Shown: in pieces, positions 16,455 to 24,944 of the stretch
How the letters are laid out: the number at the start of each line of letters is the position of its first letter
Numbering within the stretch: the stretch's first letter is position 1
DNA from: Devosia sp. 2618
GTDB taxonomy: Bacteria; Pseudomonadota; Alphaproteobacteria; Rhizobiales; Devosiaceae
Assembly: GCF_040546815.1 (NCBI RefSeq)
Contig: NZ_JBEPOO010000001.1
Coordinates: 3,348,001-3,412,000, forward strand
Direction of reading: 5' to 3'
Length of the DNA stretch: 64,000 bases
The notes under the pieces: generated by a model
What the model was told of the DNA's origin: nothing
Seen by the model: only the letters and a program-made list of their open reading frames with translations
The model's database searches: none
Made by a program: the position numbers and the translations under genes

Positions 16455-17894
16455 TCAGATTGCCCCGAAGACTTCGCTGAGCAGCAAGGTCTTCTGCCTG
16501 GTCATGTCGTGCAGCGTGTCGTGCATGCCTTCGCGACTATTGCCGCTGCCGCGATTGCCGCCAAATGGCAGGGTTTCGACGCGCACGGCCGTCGTGTGAT
16601 TGACCACCACCGTGCCCACATCGAGCGCTTCATAAGCGCGCATGATGCGGCGCATATCGTTTGTGAAAATCGCCGCCTGCAGGCCATAGGGGCTGTCATT
16701 GGCGAGGACGAGGGCATCCTCGAATTCGTCATAGGCAAGGATCGGCAGCACCGGGCCAAAGGTTTCTTCGGCAAAGGCCGGCGTGCCCGGCGTGACGCCC
16801 GTGAGAATAGTGGGCGTAATGAAATTGTCGCGCCGCGTACCACCGGTGACCACGGTCGCGCCATCGGCAACGGCCTGGGCGATCTGGGCTTCGACGCGCT
16901 CGGCGCCCCGGCGATTGATCAGCGGCCCGACATCGGTGTCGCTATTGGATGGATCGCCGACGCGGAGGGTTTTGGTGATCGCGGTGACGGCCTCAAGCAG
17001 CGGCGCATAGACCGAGCGCTGCACCAGAACGCGTTTGACCGCGCAGCAGATCTGGCCATTGCCGCTGGTAAAGCGCCCCGCCACCAGCGCCGCCGCGACG
17101 GCCGGAATATCGGCGTCTTCGCAGACGATGGTCGCGTCATTGCCGCCAAGTTCGACATGAACTTTCTTGAGCGTCCTGGCGGCGACTTCGAGAATTCGGA
17201 TACCGGCGGCTGTGCTGCCGGTCATGGTGATCATCTGTACGCCCGGCGCACGCACCAGCGCTTCGCCAACGTCGCGACCACCGGTCACGACTTGATGGGC
17301 CGCTTTTGGCAGACCGGCTTCTTCGAGATAGCGCGCGATTTCCAGCACCACCAGCGGGCAATCTTCGGGCGGCTTGGTGATGACGGCGTTACCGGCAGCG
17401 AGCCCACCGGCCACCTTGTGGCTCCACAGCTCGACCGGATAGTTGAACGGCACGATAGCGACCACAACGCCGACCGGTTCGCGCGTGGTCAGCGCCAGCG
17501 ATTTCTCGCGGCCCGGAATGGTGTCGAGCGGGAAGGTGCGACCGAACAGGCGCTTGGCCTCTTCGGCATAACCGCGGAAGATGCGCGCGGCGACGCCGAC
17601 TTCGCTGGTGGTTTCGGCCAGTCGCTTGCCGTTTTCGCGGCAGAGCAGCGCGCCAAGTTCGGCCTGATTGGCCTCGATGCGCCGCGCCACGGCTTCAAGA
17701 ATTTCGTAACGCCGATAGGCCGGCAGGTCCGCCATCAGGCGACGGCCGGACTGCGCCGCAGCGACTGCCGCATCGACGTCAGCTGTGGTGGCACGTGGCA
17801 CCGTATCGATGGCGTCGCCAGTCGCCGGATTGGCCACCGTATCGACGGTGCCGTCGGACGCCTGCGTCCAGATGCTGTTGATCAGCATATCCAT
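16455..17894 (-). CDS. NAD(P)-dependent aldehyde dehydrogenase
   Basis: This 479-residue enzyme of the ALDH superfamily has VPFNYPVELWSHKVAGGLAA (catalytic Asn and cofactor region, about residues 145-164), the general-base motif VELGGNDATIV (about residue 247) and the nucleophile in NGQICCAVKRV (about Cys281). It resembles glyceraldehyde-3-phosphate, lactaldehyde or succinate-semialdehyde dehydrogenases; the true substrate is unclear. It is the first gene of the sugar-importer operon, so it should oxidise an aldehyde formed from the imported compound. GGGGGAGC precedes the ATG. It is divergent from the IclR gene. Confidence 0.9.
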   Translation of the reverse strand: MDMLINSIWTQASDGTVDTVANPATGDAIDTVPRATTADVDAAVAAAQSGRRLMADLPAYRRYEILEAVARRIEANQAELGALLCRENGKRLAETTSEVGVAARIFRGYAEEAKRLFGRTFPLDTIPGREKSLALTTREPVGVVVAIVPFNYPVELWSHKVAGGLAAGNAVITKPPEDCPLVVLEIARYLEEAGLPKAAHQVVTGGRDVGEALVRAPGVQMITMTGSTAAGIRILEVAARTLKKVHVELGGNDATIVCEDADIPAVAAALVAGRFTSGNGQICCAVKRVLVQRSVYAPLLEAVTAITKTLRVGDPSNSDTDVGPLINRRGAERVEAQIAQAVADGATVVTGGTRRDNFITPTILTGVTPGTPAFAEETFGPVLPILAYDEFEDALVLANDSPYGLQAAIFTNDMRRIMRAYEALDVGTVVVNHTTAVRVETLPFGGNRGSGNSREGMHDTLHDMTRQKTLLLSEVFGAI

Positions 17895-17974
17895 CGATGA
17901 TCGCTCCCCCGATACCGGCCTGGTCTTCTTGCTTGGCTTTCGGGGTAGTTCACAAATTGAAATGCGTCAACGAA

Positions 17975-18001
17975 AAATGATCTTGTGGCGAAATATCATT
18001 T
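17975..18001. promoter_or_regulatory. Inverted repeat in the ALDH/IclR divergent promoter
   Basis: AAATGAT (17975-17981) and ATCATTT (17995-18001) form a perfect 7-bp dyad with 13 bp between. A second short dyad, TTCACAAATTGAA, lies about 25 bp away on the ALDH side. The AT-rich 148-bp region between the divergent genes is the likely IclR operator; binding is inferred. Confidence 0.5.
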
Positions 18002-18042
18002 GAACTATACGAATATTGAACAGAACGCTTTGCCGGGAAAAT

Positions 18043-18807
18043 ATGAGCTCGTTAGACACCAACATCAGCGCCACCGCCCTCAAGGCATTGTCTGTATTGG
18101 ATTTTTTGGGCGAACAAAGGCGACCGCTCTCCGTCATTGATGTCGCGAGCGGCGTCGGCGCAGATCGCACCACGGCTTACCGCATGTTGATGACACTGGT
18201 GCAGGCCGGCTACGTCACGCGCGATGAAAGCGGCAAGAATTACGCGCTGAGTCTGAAGGTCCTGTCGCTGACGCGCAACCTGATCCGCGAAGATGATCGC
18301 GCGCTGCAGATCATTTCATGCATTCGCCAGATCGCCGACGAGACAGGGGAAACCGTCCACTATTCGGTGCTCGAAGGCGACAGCGCCGTGCTGCTGTTTC
18401 GCGCCAAGGGCACGCAGCGCGTCAGTGTCGATTTCCAGATCGGCGACCGCTCGGCCCTGCCATCCACCTCAATCGGCAAGGTTCTGCTGGCCTATCAGGA
18501 TGCGCGCTTTGCCGATGCCGTCATCGCCAAGGGCCTGCCCCAAGTCGCGCCCAAGACCATCACCGATCCCGACGCCATGCGGCGCGAACTGACGCTGGTC
18601 CGCGCGCAACGCTATGCCTTTGACGACATGGAATTTGCCCCCGACATGCGCTGCGTCGCGGTCGCCGTGTTTGAACGCGGCGGCGTCGTACCGGGCGGCA
18701 TCGCCATCTCCGGCCCCAGCAGCCGTTTCGACATGGCCAAGCTCGAACACCTGCGCGATATCCTGCTCAGCCACGCCCAAACACTCTCGGACAAGCTTGG
18801 CGGATAG
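18043..18807 (+). CDS. IclR-family transcriptional regulator
   Basis: This protein of about 254 residues has an N-terminal winged helix (about residues 10-70; ALKALSVLDFLGEQ and GADRTTAYRMLMTLVQAGY) and a C-terminal IclR effector domain with GETVHYSVLEG, STSIGKVLLAY and PGGIAISGP. The ATG at 18043 is preferred over a TTG at 18016 because relatives start close to the helix-turn-helix. It is divergent from the aldehyde dehydrogenase/sugar importer operon and is its probable regulator, responding to a small organic acid or sugar derivative. Confidence 0.9.
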   Translation: MSSLDTNISATALKALSVLDFLGEQRRPLSVIDVASGVGADRTTAYRMLMTLVQAGYVTRDESGKNYALSLKVLSLTRNLIREDDRALQIISCIRQIADETGETVHYSVLEGDSAVLLFRAKGTQRVSVDFQIGDRSALPSTSIGKVLLAYQDARFADAVIAKGLPQVAPKTITDPDAMRRELTLVRAQRYAFDDMEFAPDMRCVAVAVFERGGVVPGGIAISGPSSRFDMAKLEHLRDILLSHAQTLSDKLGG

Positions 18808-18828
18808 CGCCCCAGACTCTCTCTTGCG

Positions 18829-18850
18829 AATGATTTGCAATTGCATTATG
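18829..18850. promoter_or_regulatory. Possible Fur/Mur-type operator before sitA
   Basis: The AT-rich element AATGATTTGCAATTGCATTA contains the 10-bp palindrome TGCAATTGCA (18836-18845). It lies about 30 bp before the metal-binding-protein gene. Manganese importers of Hyphomicrobiales are commonly repressed by the Fur-family regulator Mur at such dyads; the assignment is inferred. Confidence 0.5.
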
Positions 18851-18877
18851 TGTTGATCAGTCCGATTGGAGTGTTCA

Positions 18878-19768
18878 ATGCATCGTCGCCTTTTTTCCGC
18901 GCTTGTCCTGTCCACCGCCTTGCTCGCTGCCATGCCCGCCATGGCGCAGGATAAGCTCAAGGTGGTCACCACGTTCACCATCATCGCCGACATGGCGCGC
19001 AATGTGGCGGGGGATGCGGCCGATGTGGTGTCGATCACCAAGCCGGGAGCCGAAATCCATAATTACCAGCCGACGCCAGGCGATCTGATCGCGGCGCAGG
19101 GTGCTGACCTGATCCTGTGGAACGGGCTCAACCTTGAACAATGGTTCGAGCAGTTCCTGTCCAATCTGGGCATTGTGCCTTCGGCCGTTGTGTCTGACGG
19201 GATCGACCCGATGGGCATTGGCGAGGGTCCCTATGCGGGCAAGCCCAATCCCCATGCCTGGATGTCGCCTACCGATGCGCTGATCTATGTCGAGAACATG
19301 CGCAAAGCCTTTGCCGAGGCCGATCCGGCCAATGCCGAGACTTATGCGGCCAATGCGACGGCCTATTCCGAGCAGATCACGGCGACCGTTGCGCCGATCC
19401 GCGCCGCCATCAATGCCATTCCCGAGAACCGCCGCTGGCTGGCGACCTCGGAGGGCGCGTTCAGCTATCTGGCGCGCGATTTCGGGCTCAAGCAGCTTTA
19501 TCTGTGGCCAATCAATGCCGACCAGCAGGGCACGCCACAGCAGGTGCGGCTGGTGATCGACGCGGTGCGCGAGAACTACGTCCCGGCGATTTTCTCGGAA
19601 AGCACCATTTCGTCCAAGCCCGCCGAGCAGGTGGCGCGCGAAACCGGCATCAAATATGGCGGCGTGCTTTATGTTGACTCGCTGAGCGAGGCCGACGGCC
19701 CTGTGCCCACCTATCTCGATCTGCTTTCGGTCACCACCAACACCATTGTGCAAGGCCTTAAAGAATGA
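18878..19768 (+). CDS. sitA: Manganese/iron ABC transporter substrate-binding protein (SitA-like)
   Basis: This protein of about 296 residues is a cluster-9 (ZnuA/PsaA) metal-binding protein with a signal peptide cleaved near AMAQDK (about residue 24). Likely ligands are His in [10 protein letters not shown], His in NPHAWMSP, Glu in ATSEGAFSY and a late Asp in VDSLSE. Glu rather than His at the third position, and no His-rich loop, favour Mn(II)/Fe(II) over zinc. The ATG at 18878 follows GGAG by about 6 bp; a TTG at 18866 is in frame. It heads a four-gene overlapping operon. Confidence 0.88.
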   Translation: MHRRLFSALVLSTALLAAMPAMAQDKLKVVTTFTIIADMARNVAGDAADVVSITKPGAEIHNYQPTPGDLIAAQGADLILWNGLNLEQWFEQFLSNLGIVPSAVVSDGIDPMGIGEGPYAGKPNPHAWMSPTDALIYVENMRKAFAEADPANAETYAANATAYSEQITATVAPIRAAINAIPENRRWLATSEGAFSYLARDFGLKQLYLWPINADQQGTPQQVRLVIDAVRENYVPAIFSESTISSKPAEQVARETGIKYGGVLYVDSLSEADGPVPTYLDLLSVTTNTIVQGLKE

Positions 19769-20640
19769 ACGACATGACGTCCGGCCTCGTTGTCAGCGAC
19801 ATTACCGTCGCCTATCGCAACGGGACCACTGCTATCAAGCATGCGAGTTTTTCCATTCCCAAGGGGTCGATTACGGCCCTTGTGGGGGTGAACGGGTCGG
19901 GCAAATCCACGCTGTTCAAGGCCATTATGGGCTTTGTGCCGCTCTCGGGCGGGTCGGTGGATATTCTGGGCGTCTCGGGCAAACAGGCGCTCAAACGCAA
20001 TCTCGTCGCCTATGTGCCGCAGTCCGAAGATGTCGACTGGAACTTTCCGGTGCTGGTCGAGGACGTGGTGATGATGGGCCGCTATGGCCATATGAACATG
20101 CTGCGCCACCCCCGAAAGATCGACCACGACATGGTCACGTCGGCGCTCGAGCGCGTCAACATGCTCGAATTCCGCCACCGCCAGATTGGCGAACTATCGG
20201 GTGGACAGAAAAAGCGCGTGTTCCTCGCCCGCGCCCTGGCGCAGGAGGGTCAGGTGATCCTGCTCGACGAGCCGTTCACCGGCGTCGACGTCAAGACTGA
20301 AGACGCCATTGTCGAGCTGCTGCGCGCGCTGCGTGACGAGGGCAAGGTGATGCTGGTATCGACGCACAATCTGGGTTCGGTGCCAGAATTTTGCGACCGC
20401 ACCGTGCTGGTCAAGGGGACCGTTCTGGCCTCCGGGCCAACTTCGGAAATCTTCACCCGCGAATGGCTCGAAGTCACCTTCGGCGGCGCCTTGCGCCACT
20501 TCGTTCTGGCCGGCGCAGATCTGCATGACGACGATGATCCGCGCCATATTTCGGTGCTGACCGATGATGAACGCCCGCTCGTCATGTATGGCGAAAAGGG
20601 CAAGATGACCACCAAGCAGTCGGATCGGGTCGAGGAATGA
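19765..20640 (+). CDS. sitB: Manganese/iron ABC transporter ATPase (SitB-like)
   Basis: This 291-residue ATPase has GVNGSGKST (about residue 48), [19 protein letters not shown] and STHNLGS. Its Asp/Glu-rich C-terminal tail (about residues 250-291) is longer than in many relatives. It overlaps sitA and sitC by 4 bp each. With SitA, SitC and SitD it forms a Mn/Fe importer. Confidence 0.9.
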   Translation: MNDMTSGLVVSDITVAYRNGTTAIKHASFSIPKGSITALVGVNGSGKSTLFKAIMGFVPLSGGSVDILGVSGKQALKRNLVAYVPQSEDVDWNFPVLVEDVVMMGRYGHMNMLRHPRKIDHDMVTSALERVNMLEFRHRQIGELSGGQKKRVFLARALAQEGQVILLDEPFTGVDVKTEDAIVELLRALRDEGKVMLVSTHNLGSVPEFCDRTVLVKGTVLASGPTSEIFTREWLEVTFGGALRHFVLAGADLHDDDDPRHISVLTDDERPLVMYGEKGKMTTKQSDRVEE

Positions 20641-21491
20641 TCGAACACCTGCTGCTGCCGTTCAACTACCACTACATGATCAACGCCATGTGGGTTTCCG
20701 CCCTTGTCGGCGGGGTCTGCGCGTTTCTGTCGGCCTATCTCATGCTCAAGGGCTGGTCGCTGATCGGGGATGCGCTGTCGCACTCCATCGTCCCCGGCGT
20801 TGCCGGGGCCTATATGCTGGGCTTGCCCTTTTCCATCGGCGCGTTCTTTTCGGGCGGGCTGGCGGCGGCGGCCATGCTGTTTCTGACCCAGCGCACCAAG
20901 CTCAAGGAAGACGCCGTCATCGGGCTGATCTTTACCGCCTTTTTCGGGCTGGGTCTGTTCATGATTTCGCTGTCGCCGACCTCGGTCAACATCCAGACCA
21001 TCGTCATGGGCAATATCCTGGCGGTGACGCCCGAGGATACACTGCAGCTGGTGATCATTTCGGTAGTGACGCTGGTCGTGATGTTCTTCATCTGGAAGGA
21101 CCTGATGGTCACGTTCTTTGATGAAAGCCATGCCCGCTCCATCGGGCTCAATCCGCCGCTGCTGCGCGGCATCTTCTTTACGCTGCTCGCTGCTTGCACC
21201 GTTGCGGCGATGCAGACGGTGGGCGCCTTCCTCGTGATAGCCATGGTGGTGACACCCGGCGCGACAGCATACCTCCTCACCGACCGCTTCTCGCGGTTGA
21301 TCCTGATCGCCATTGCCGTGGGCACGCTGTCCTCGCTGTTTGGCGCCTATATCTCGTTCTTCCTTGATGGCGCAACGGGCGGAGTGATCGTGGTGCTGCA
21401 AACCATCGTGTTCCTCCTCGCTTTCTTTTTCGCCCCCAAGCATGGATTGCTGGCAGCCCGTCGCCGCGCTGCCGTGGAGATCGCCAAATGA
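20637..21491 (+). CDS. sitC: Manganese/iron ABC transporter permease (SitC-like)
   Basis: This 284-residue ABC-3 permease has about eight hydrophobic segments. Family motifs include [20 protein letters not shown] (about residues 36-55) and [19 protein letters not shown] (about residues 192-210). It overlaps both neighbours by 4 bp. With SitD it forms the two-permease channel typical of Sit systems. Confidence 0.9.
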   Translation: MIEHLLLPFNYHYMINAMWVSALVGGVCAFLSAYLMLKGWSLIGDALSHSIVPGVAGAYMLGLPFSIGAFFSGGLAAAAMLFLTQRTKLKEDAVIGLIFTAFFGLGLFMISLSPTSVNIQTIVMGNILAVTPEDTLQLVIISVVTLVVMFFIWKDLMVTFFDESHARSIGLNPPLLRGIFFTLLAACTVAAMQTVGAFLVIAMVVTPGATAYLLTDRFSRLILIAIAVGTLSSLFGAYISFFLDGATGGVIVVLQTIVFLLAFFFAPKHGLLAARRRAAVEIAK

Positions 21492-22330
21492 GCGAGTTTT
21501 TGATCTACGCGCTGTGGCCGTTCCACTTTCCATTCATGACATCGGCCATGGCGATTGCCGTGATGGTGGCCATTCCGACGGCTCTGCTCTCGTGCTTCCT
21601 CGTGCTCAAAGGCTGGTCGCTGATGGGCGACGCCATCTCCCATGCCGTGCTGCCCGGCGTAGTGCTGGCCTATATCGTCGGCCTGCCGCTCGGCATCGGG
21701 GCGTTCGCGGCCGGTATGGGTTGTGCGCTCTCGGTGGGCTATCTCAAGGAAAACAGCCGCATCAAGGAAGACACCGTGATGGGCGTGGTGTTTGCCGGGC
21801 TGTTTGGCCTGGGCATCGTGCTCTACACGTCGATCCAGACCGATGTGCATCTCGACCATATTCTGTTCGGTGACATTCTGGGCGTCAGCACGGGCGATCT
21901 GATCCAGACGGGCATTATCGCCCTGGTGGTAACCGCCATCGTGCTCGCCAAATGGCGCGATCTGCTGCTCTTCACCTTCGATCCGCAGCAGGCAGGCGCA
22001 ATCGGTCTGCCAGTGCGGGTGCTGCATTATGGGCTGCTGGCGCTGTTGTCGCTGACCATCGTCGCGGCGCTGACGGCGGTTGGTATCGTGTTGGTCATTG
22101 CGCTCCTGGTCGCGCCCGGCGCTATCGCCTATCTCATCTCCAAGCGCTTTGCGCCGATGATGCTGATTGCGGTTGCGGTCTCGGTGCTGAGTTCGCTGGT
22201 CGGCATCTATGCCAGCTTTTTCATCGACAGCGCTCCAGCCCCAACCATCGTGCTGCTGATGAGCGCGACGTTCATCGTGACGTTTATCGTGACCACCCGG
22301 CGGAAGCCGGCTGTGGTGGCTGCTGCCTGA
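21488..22330 (+). CDS. sitD: Manganese/iron ABC transporter permease (SitD-like)
   Basis: This 280-residue ABC-3 permease is a paralogue of the preceding gene, with the equivalent motifs LVLKGWSLMGDAISHAVLPG and AALTAVGIVLVIALLVAPGA. It is the last gene of the overlapping sitABCD operon and is followed by an inverted pair of palindromic repeats at 22345. Confidence 0.9.
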   Translation: MSEFLIYALWPFHFPFMTSAMAIAVMVAIPTALLSCFLVLKGWSLMGDAISHAVLPGVVLAYIVGLPLGIGAFAAGMGCALSVGYLKENSRIKEDTVMGVVFAGLFGLGIVLYTSIQTDVHLDHILFGDILGVSTGDLIQTGIIALVVTAIVLAKWRDLLLFTFDPQQAGAIGLPVRVLHYGLLALLSLTIVAALTAVGIVLVIALLVAPGAIAYLISKRFAPMMLIAVAVSVLSSLVGIYASFFIDSAPAPTIVLLMSATFIVTFIVTTRRKPAVVAAA

Positions 22331-22344
22331 CCAAAAACTCGATC

Positions 22345-22428
22345 GTCACCCTCGGGCCTGACCCGAGGGTGTTGCACTTGTTGTGGCTCCGTGAAGTAAA
22401 GTCCCCTCGGGTCAAGCCCGAGGGTGAC
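22345..22428. repeat. Inverted pair of REP-like palindromes (CCCTCGGG type)
   Basis: Two palindromic units, CACCCTCGGG...CCCGAGGGTG (22347-22371) and CCCTCGGGTCAAGCCCGAGGG (22404-22424, the last 21 bases split by the TCAAG centre), lie in opposite orientation about 30 bp apart after sitD. A related pair built on GGACTTGATCC lies at 47253-47332. Such pairs are often RNA-stabilising or terminating. Confidence 0.8.
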
Positions 22429-22501
22429 GCGCGGTGGGCGAGAAATCCCCCTTATCCCCGCCCATTCATCCAGCCGGATACTCCCGACAAAGGAGATCCT
22501 C

Positions 22502-23566
22502 ATGGACCATACGCCCCGCCTCACCCTGCCCTTCATCATGCCGAGCCAGGCGCAAAAGCATGTGACGCATAACCAGGCCATCCAAACCCTCGACGCGCTG
22601 GTGCAACCTGTCGTCGAAAACCGGACAATCACCACGCCACCCACGACGCCGCTCGAGGGCGAGGCCTATCTCGTGCCCTCCGGCGCGACGGGCGCGTGGT
22701 CGGGCCACACCAACGAGATCGCAGCCTACCAATCGGGCGCGTGGAGCTACCTCGATCCGGCCGAAGGCTGGCAGGTCTATGTCAAAGCCAACAAGACCCA
22801 TTACGTGTTCGATACCGGCGCCTGGGTGCCGGTGGCGTCGCTGGGCGCAGGCCTAGTGCGCCTTGGCATTAACACCACGGCCGACACCACCAACCGACTG
22901 GCAGTCGCCGCCGCCGCGACTTTGCTCAACCACGCGGGCAACGGGCATCAGGTCAAGATCAACAAGGCGACGGTCAGCGATACGGCGAGCCTGCTCTATC
23001 AGAGCAATTTCTCCGGCCGCGCCGAAATGGGTCTGGCGGGCGACGACAATTGGCGGCTCAAGGTCAGCGCGGATGGCACGGCCTGGATCAACGCACTGAC
23101 GGTCAATGCGTCAACCGGCGCAACGACGGTCGCGGCAACATTCCGCCCGGCTACGGACAATGCCATGACACTGGGTGGATCGGGTGCACGCTGGTCGGCG
23201 GTGTGGGCGGCGACCGGGACGATCCAGACGTCGGATGCACGGCAAAAGACCGACATTGCGCCGTCCGATCTCGGGCTGGATTTTGTCCTGGCGCTCAACC
23301 CGGTGAAATATCGCTGGGCGGTCGGCGGCAACGAGGATGGTGCGGCGCGTGCGGGTCGCCGCACGCATTATGGGTTGCTGGCGCAGGAGGTGTTGGCGGC
23401 GCTCGGGGGGCGCGATTTTGCCGGGCATGTGCTGGCGGATGCGGGGGACGCCGAGAGTGAGCAGGGACTGCGCTATGAGGCGTTTATCGCGCCGTTGATT
23501 GCGGCGGTGCAGGAGTTGGCGCGGCGGGTAGAGGTGTTGGAAAAAGGCAAGGATACCCCCACCTAG
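22502..23566 (+). CDS. DUF2793 protein with C-terminal S74 chaperone domain
   Basis: This 354-residue phage-tail-like protein begins with a DUF2793 domain (about residues 1-115; LPFIMPSQAQKHVTHNQAI, GAWSYLDPAEGWQVYV). A beta-rich middle follows, then a peptidase S74 intramolecular-chaperone domain (about residues 245-350) with SDARQKTDI, NPVKYRW and HYGLLAQEVL. S74 domains fold trimeric tail fibres and then cut themselves off; the Ser-Asp of SDARQKTD is the usual cut site. AAGGAG lies 6 bp before the ATG. No other phage gene is nearby, so this is a lone tail-fibre-like gene or a prophage/GTA remnant. Its last four codons and stop lie inside a palindromic repeat. Confidence 0.85.
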   Translation: MDHTPRLTLPFIMPSQAQKHVTHNQAIQTLDALVQPVVENRTITTPPTTPLEGEAYLVPSGATGAWSGHTNEIAAYQSGAWSYLDPAEGWQVYVKANKTHYVFDTGAWVPVASLGAGLVRLGINTTADTTNRLAVAAAATLLNHAGNGHQVKINKATVSDTASLLYQSNFSGRAEMGLAGDDNWRLKVSADGTAWINALTVNASTGATTVAATFRPATDNAMTLGGSGARWSAVWAATGTIQTSDARQKTDIAPSDLGLDFVLALNPVKYRWAVGGNEDGAARAGRRTHYGLLAQEVLAALGGRDFAGHVLADAGDAESEQGLRYEAFIAPLIAAVQELARRVEVLEKGKDTPT

Positions 23567-23671
23567 CCTCCCCCTGAAAAGGGGAGGAATCTGGCCGGTG
23601 GATCTGGCGAGATGTTGCCACACACTCGATGTGGTCCCTCCCCCTTTTCAGGGGGAGGTTAGGTGGGGGTA
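23554..23671. repeat. Long palindromic repeat, family 1, copy A
   Basis: Near-perfect inverted arms of about 34 bp, beginning TACCCCCACCTAGCCTCCCC and ending with its complement, flank a unique core of about 50 bp. A second copy lies at 32759-32874 with the same arms and a different core. The element covers the stop codon of the DUF2793 gene. Confidence 0.9.
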
Positions 23672-23698
23672 CTCTTCCGTAACCCCAAAACCAGAAAC

Positions 23699-24097
23699 CT
23701 AGTTCGCCGGTGGCTGTGCCATCAGTTCCCAGACATTGCCTTCGCTATCCTCGAAATACGCCGAATAGCCCCATTCCGATTGCGTGCCGTCGGTGATGAT
23801 GGCGCCGCCGGCGATCAAAACCTTGCGCAGGATGTCGTCGACTTCGGCGGGGCTGGCGGCCTGGTGGCTGAGCACGAAGCCCGGCGTGCCGGCGATGGCG
23901 ACATCCTTGCCGGCCGTTTGGGCGATCTGCTCGCGGGGGAACAGCACGAAGGAGAAGTTGTCGTTGAAAAAGAACGCGACGTGATCTTCGCCGGCGCCGA
24001 TCTGTTCGTCGGTAATGTCGAACAGCGCGCGATAGAAGGTGAAGGCGCGCTCCAGGTCGTCGACCCCGACGGTGATGATGGAAATCGATGGCTTCAT
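23699..24097 (-). CDS. VOC-family (glyoxalase/bleomycin-resistance fold) protein
   Basis: This 132-residue protein has paired beta-alpha-beta-beta-beta modules: MKPSISIITVGVDDLERAFTF at the start and YSAYFEDSEGNVWELMAQPP at the end, where the Glu of WELM is the usual metal ligand. Relatives are annotated only as VOC or glyoxalase-like proteins and the substrate is unknown. The ATG at 24097 is chosen because the first strand begins there; the frame stays open upstream without a homologous sequence. It is a single gene between the repeat and the siderophore operon. Confidence 0.85.
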   Translation of the reverse strand: MKPSISIITVGVDDLERAFTFYRALFDITDEQIGAGEDHVAFFFNDNFSFVLFPREQIAQTAGKDVAIAGTPGFVLSHQAASPAEVDDILRKVLIAGGAIITDGTQSEWGYSAYFEDSEGNVWELMAQPPAN

Positions 24098-24185
24098 GGG
24101 GCGGCTCCTACGGTCTGGCTCGTTCCATGCTTTACCCCATGGGGTCAGCGATAGTCCACCGGAGTGGTTTTGGCGAATACCCCAC

Positions 24186-24944
24186 CTAGCCGTAATAGAC
24201 GCTGATCCGCTGGCCACCGATTTCGTGGACCTTGATGTCCATTTCGTAGATATCGGCCAGAACCGAAGGAACGATCATTTCGGTGGCGGTGCCTTGCGCG
24301 GCGACTTTGCCGTCTTTCATGGCGACGATGTAATCGGAATACCAGGATGCGAAATTGATGTCGTGCAGCACCAGCACGACGGTCTTGCCCAGCTCGTCCG
24401 AGGCTTTGCGCAGCATTTTCATCATGCCCATGGCATGCTTCATGTCGAGATTGTTGAGCGGCTCGTCGAGCAGCACATAGTCGGTGTCCTGACACAGCAC
24501 CATGGCAACGAAAGCGCGCTGGCGCTGGCCGCCGGAGAGCTCATCGAGGAACCGGCCAGACAGTTCATTGAGGTTGAGATAGCCGATGGCATTGTCGATA
24601 TGGACTTTGTCTTCGACCGTCAGGCGACCCTTGGAATAGGGGTAACGGCCAAAGCTCACCAGATCATGGACGGTCAGGCGCGCCGTCATGTGGTTTTCCT
24701 GGCGCAGGATCGACAGGCGCTTGGCGAGCACGTCGCTGGCGGTCTTGGTGACGTCGAGCCCGTCAATGGTGACGCTGCCCTTGTCCATGCTCATCAGGCG
24801 GCTGACCATGGACAGCAGCGTCGATTTTCCGGCGCCATTGGGGCCGATAATCGAGGTGATGCCGCCCTTTGGCAGGTTCAGCGTGACGCCATCGACCACA
24901 CAGCTATCGCCGTATTTCTTGGTGACCTCGGTGGTGACGATCAT
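24186..24944 (-). CDS. Siderophore ABC transporter ATPase (CeuD/YclP-like)
   Basis: This 252-residue FecE-type ATPase has GPNGAGKST (about residue 35), LSGGQRQRA, VLLDEPLNNLDMKHA and LHDINFASW. The LNNLD form with DMKHA is typical of the YclP/CeuD/FatE branch that imports catecholate or petrobactin-like iron complexes. It overlaps the preceding permease gene by 4 bp and is the last gene of the binding protein-permease-permease-ATPase operon. Confidence 0.9.
   Translation of the reverse strand: MIVTTEVTKKYGDSCVVDGVTLNLPKGGITSIIGPNGAGKSTLLSMVSRLMSMDKGSVTIDGLDVTKTASDVLAKRLSILRQENHMTARLTVHDLVSFGRYPYSKGRLTVEDKVHIDNAIGYLNLNELSGRFLDELSGGQRQRAFVAMVLCQDTDYVLLDEPLNNLDMKHAMGMMKMLRKASDELGKTVVLVLHDINFASWYSDYIVAMKDGKVAAQGTATEMIVPSVLADIYEMDIKVHEIGGQRISVYYG

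Noticed and set aside
22502..24097. Prophage region around the DUF2793/S74 gene
   Set aside because: Only one phage-like gene is present; neighbours are a Sit importer, a VOC protein and a siderophore operon, with no integrase or attachment sites.
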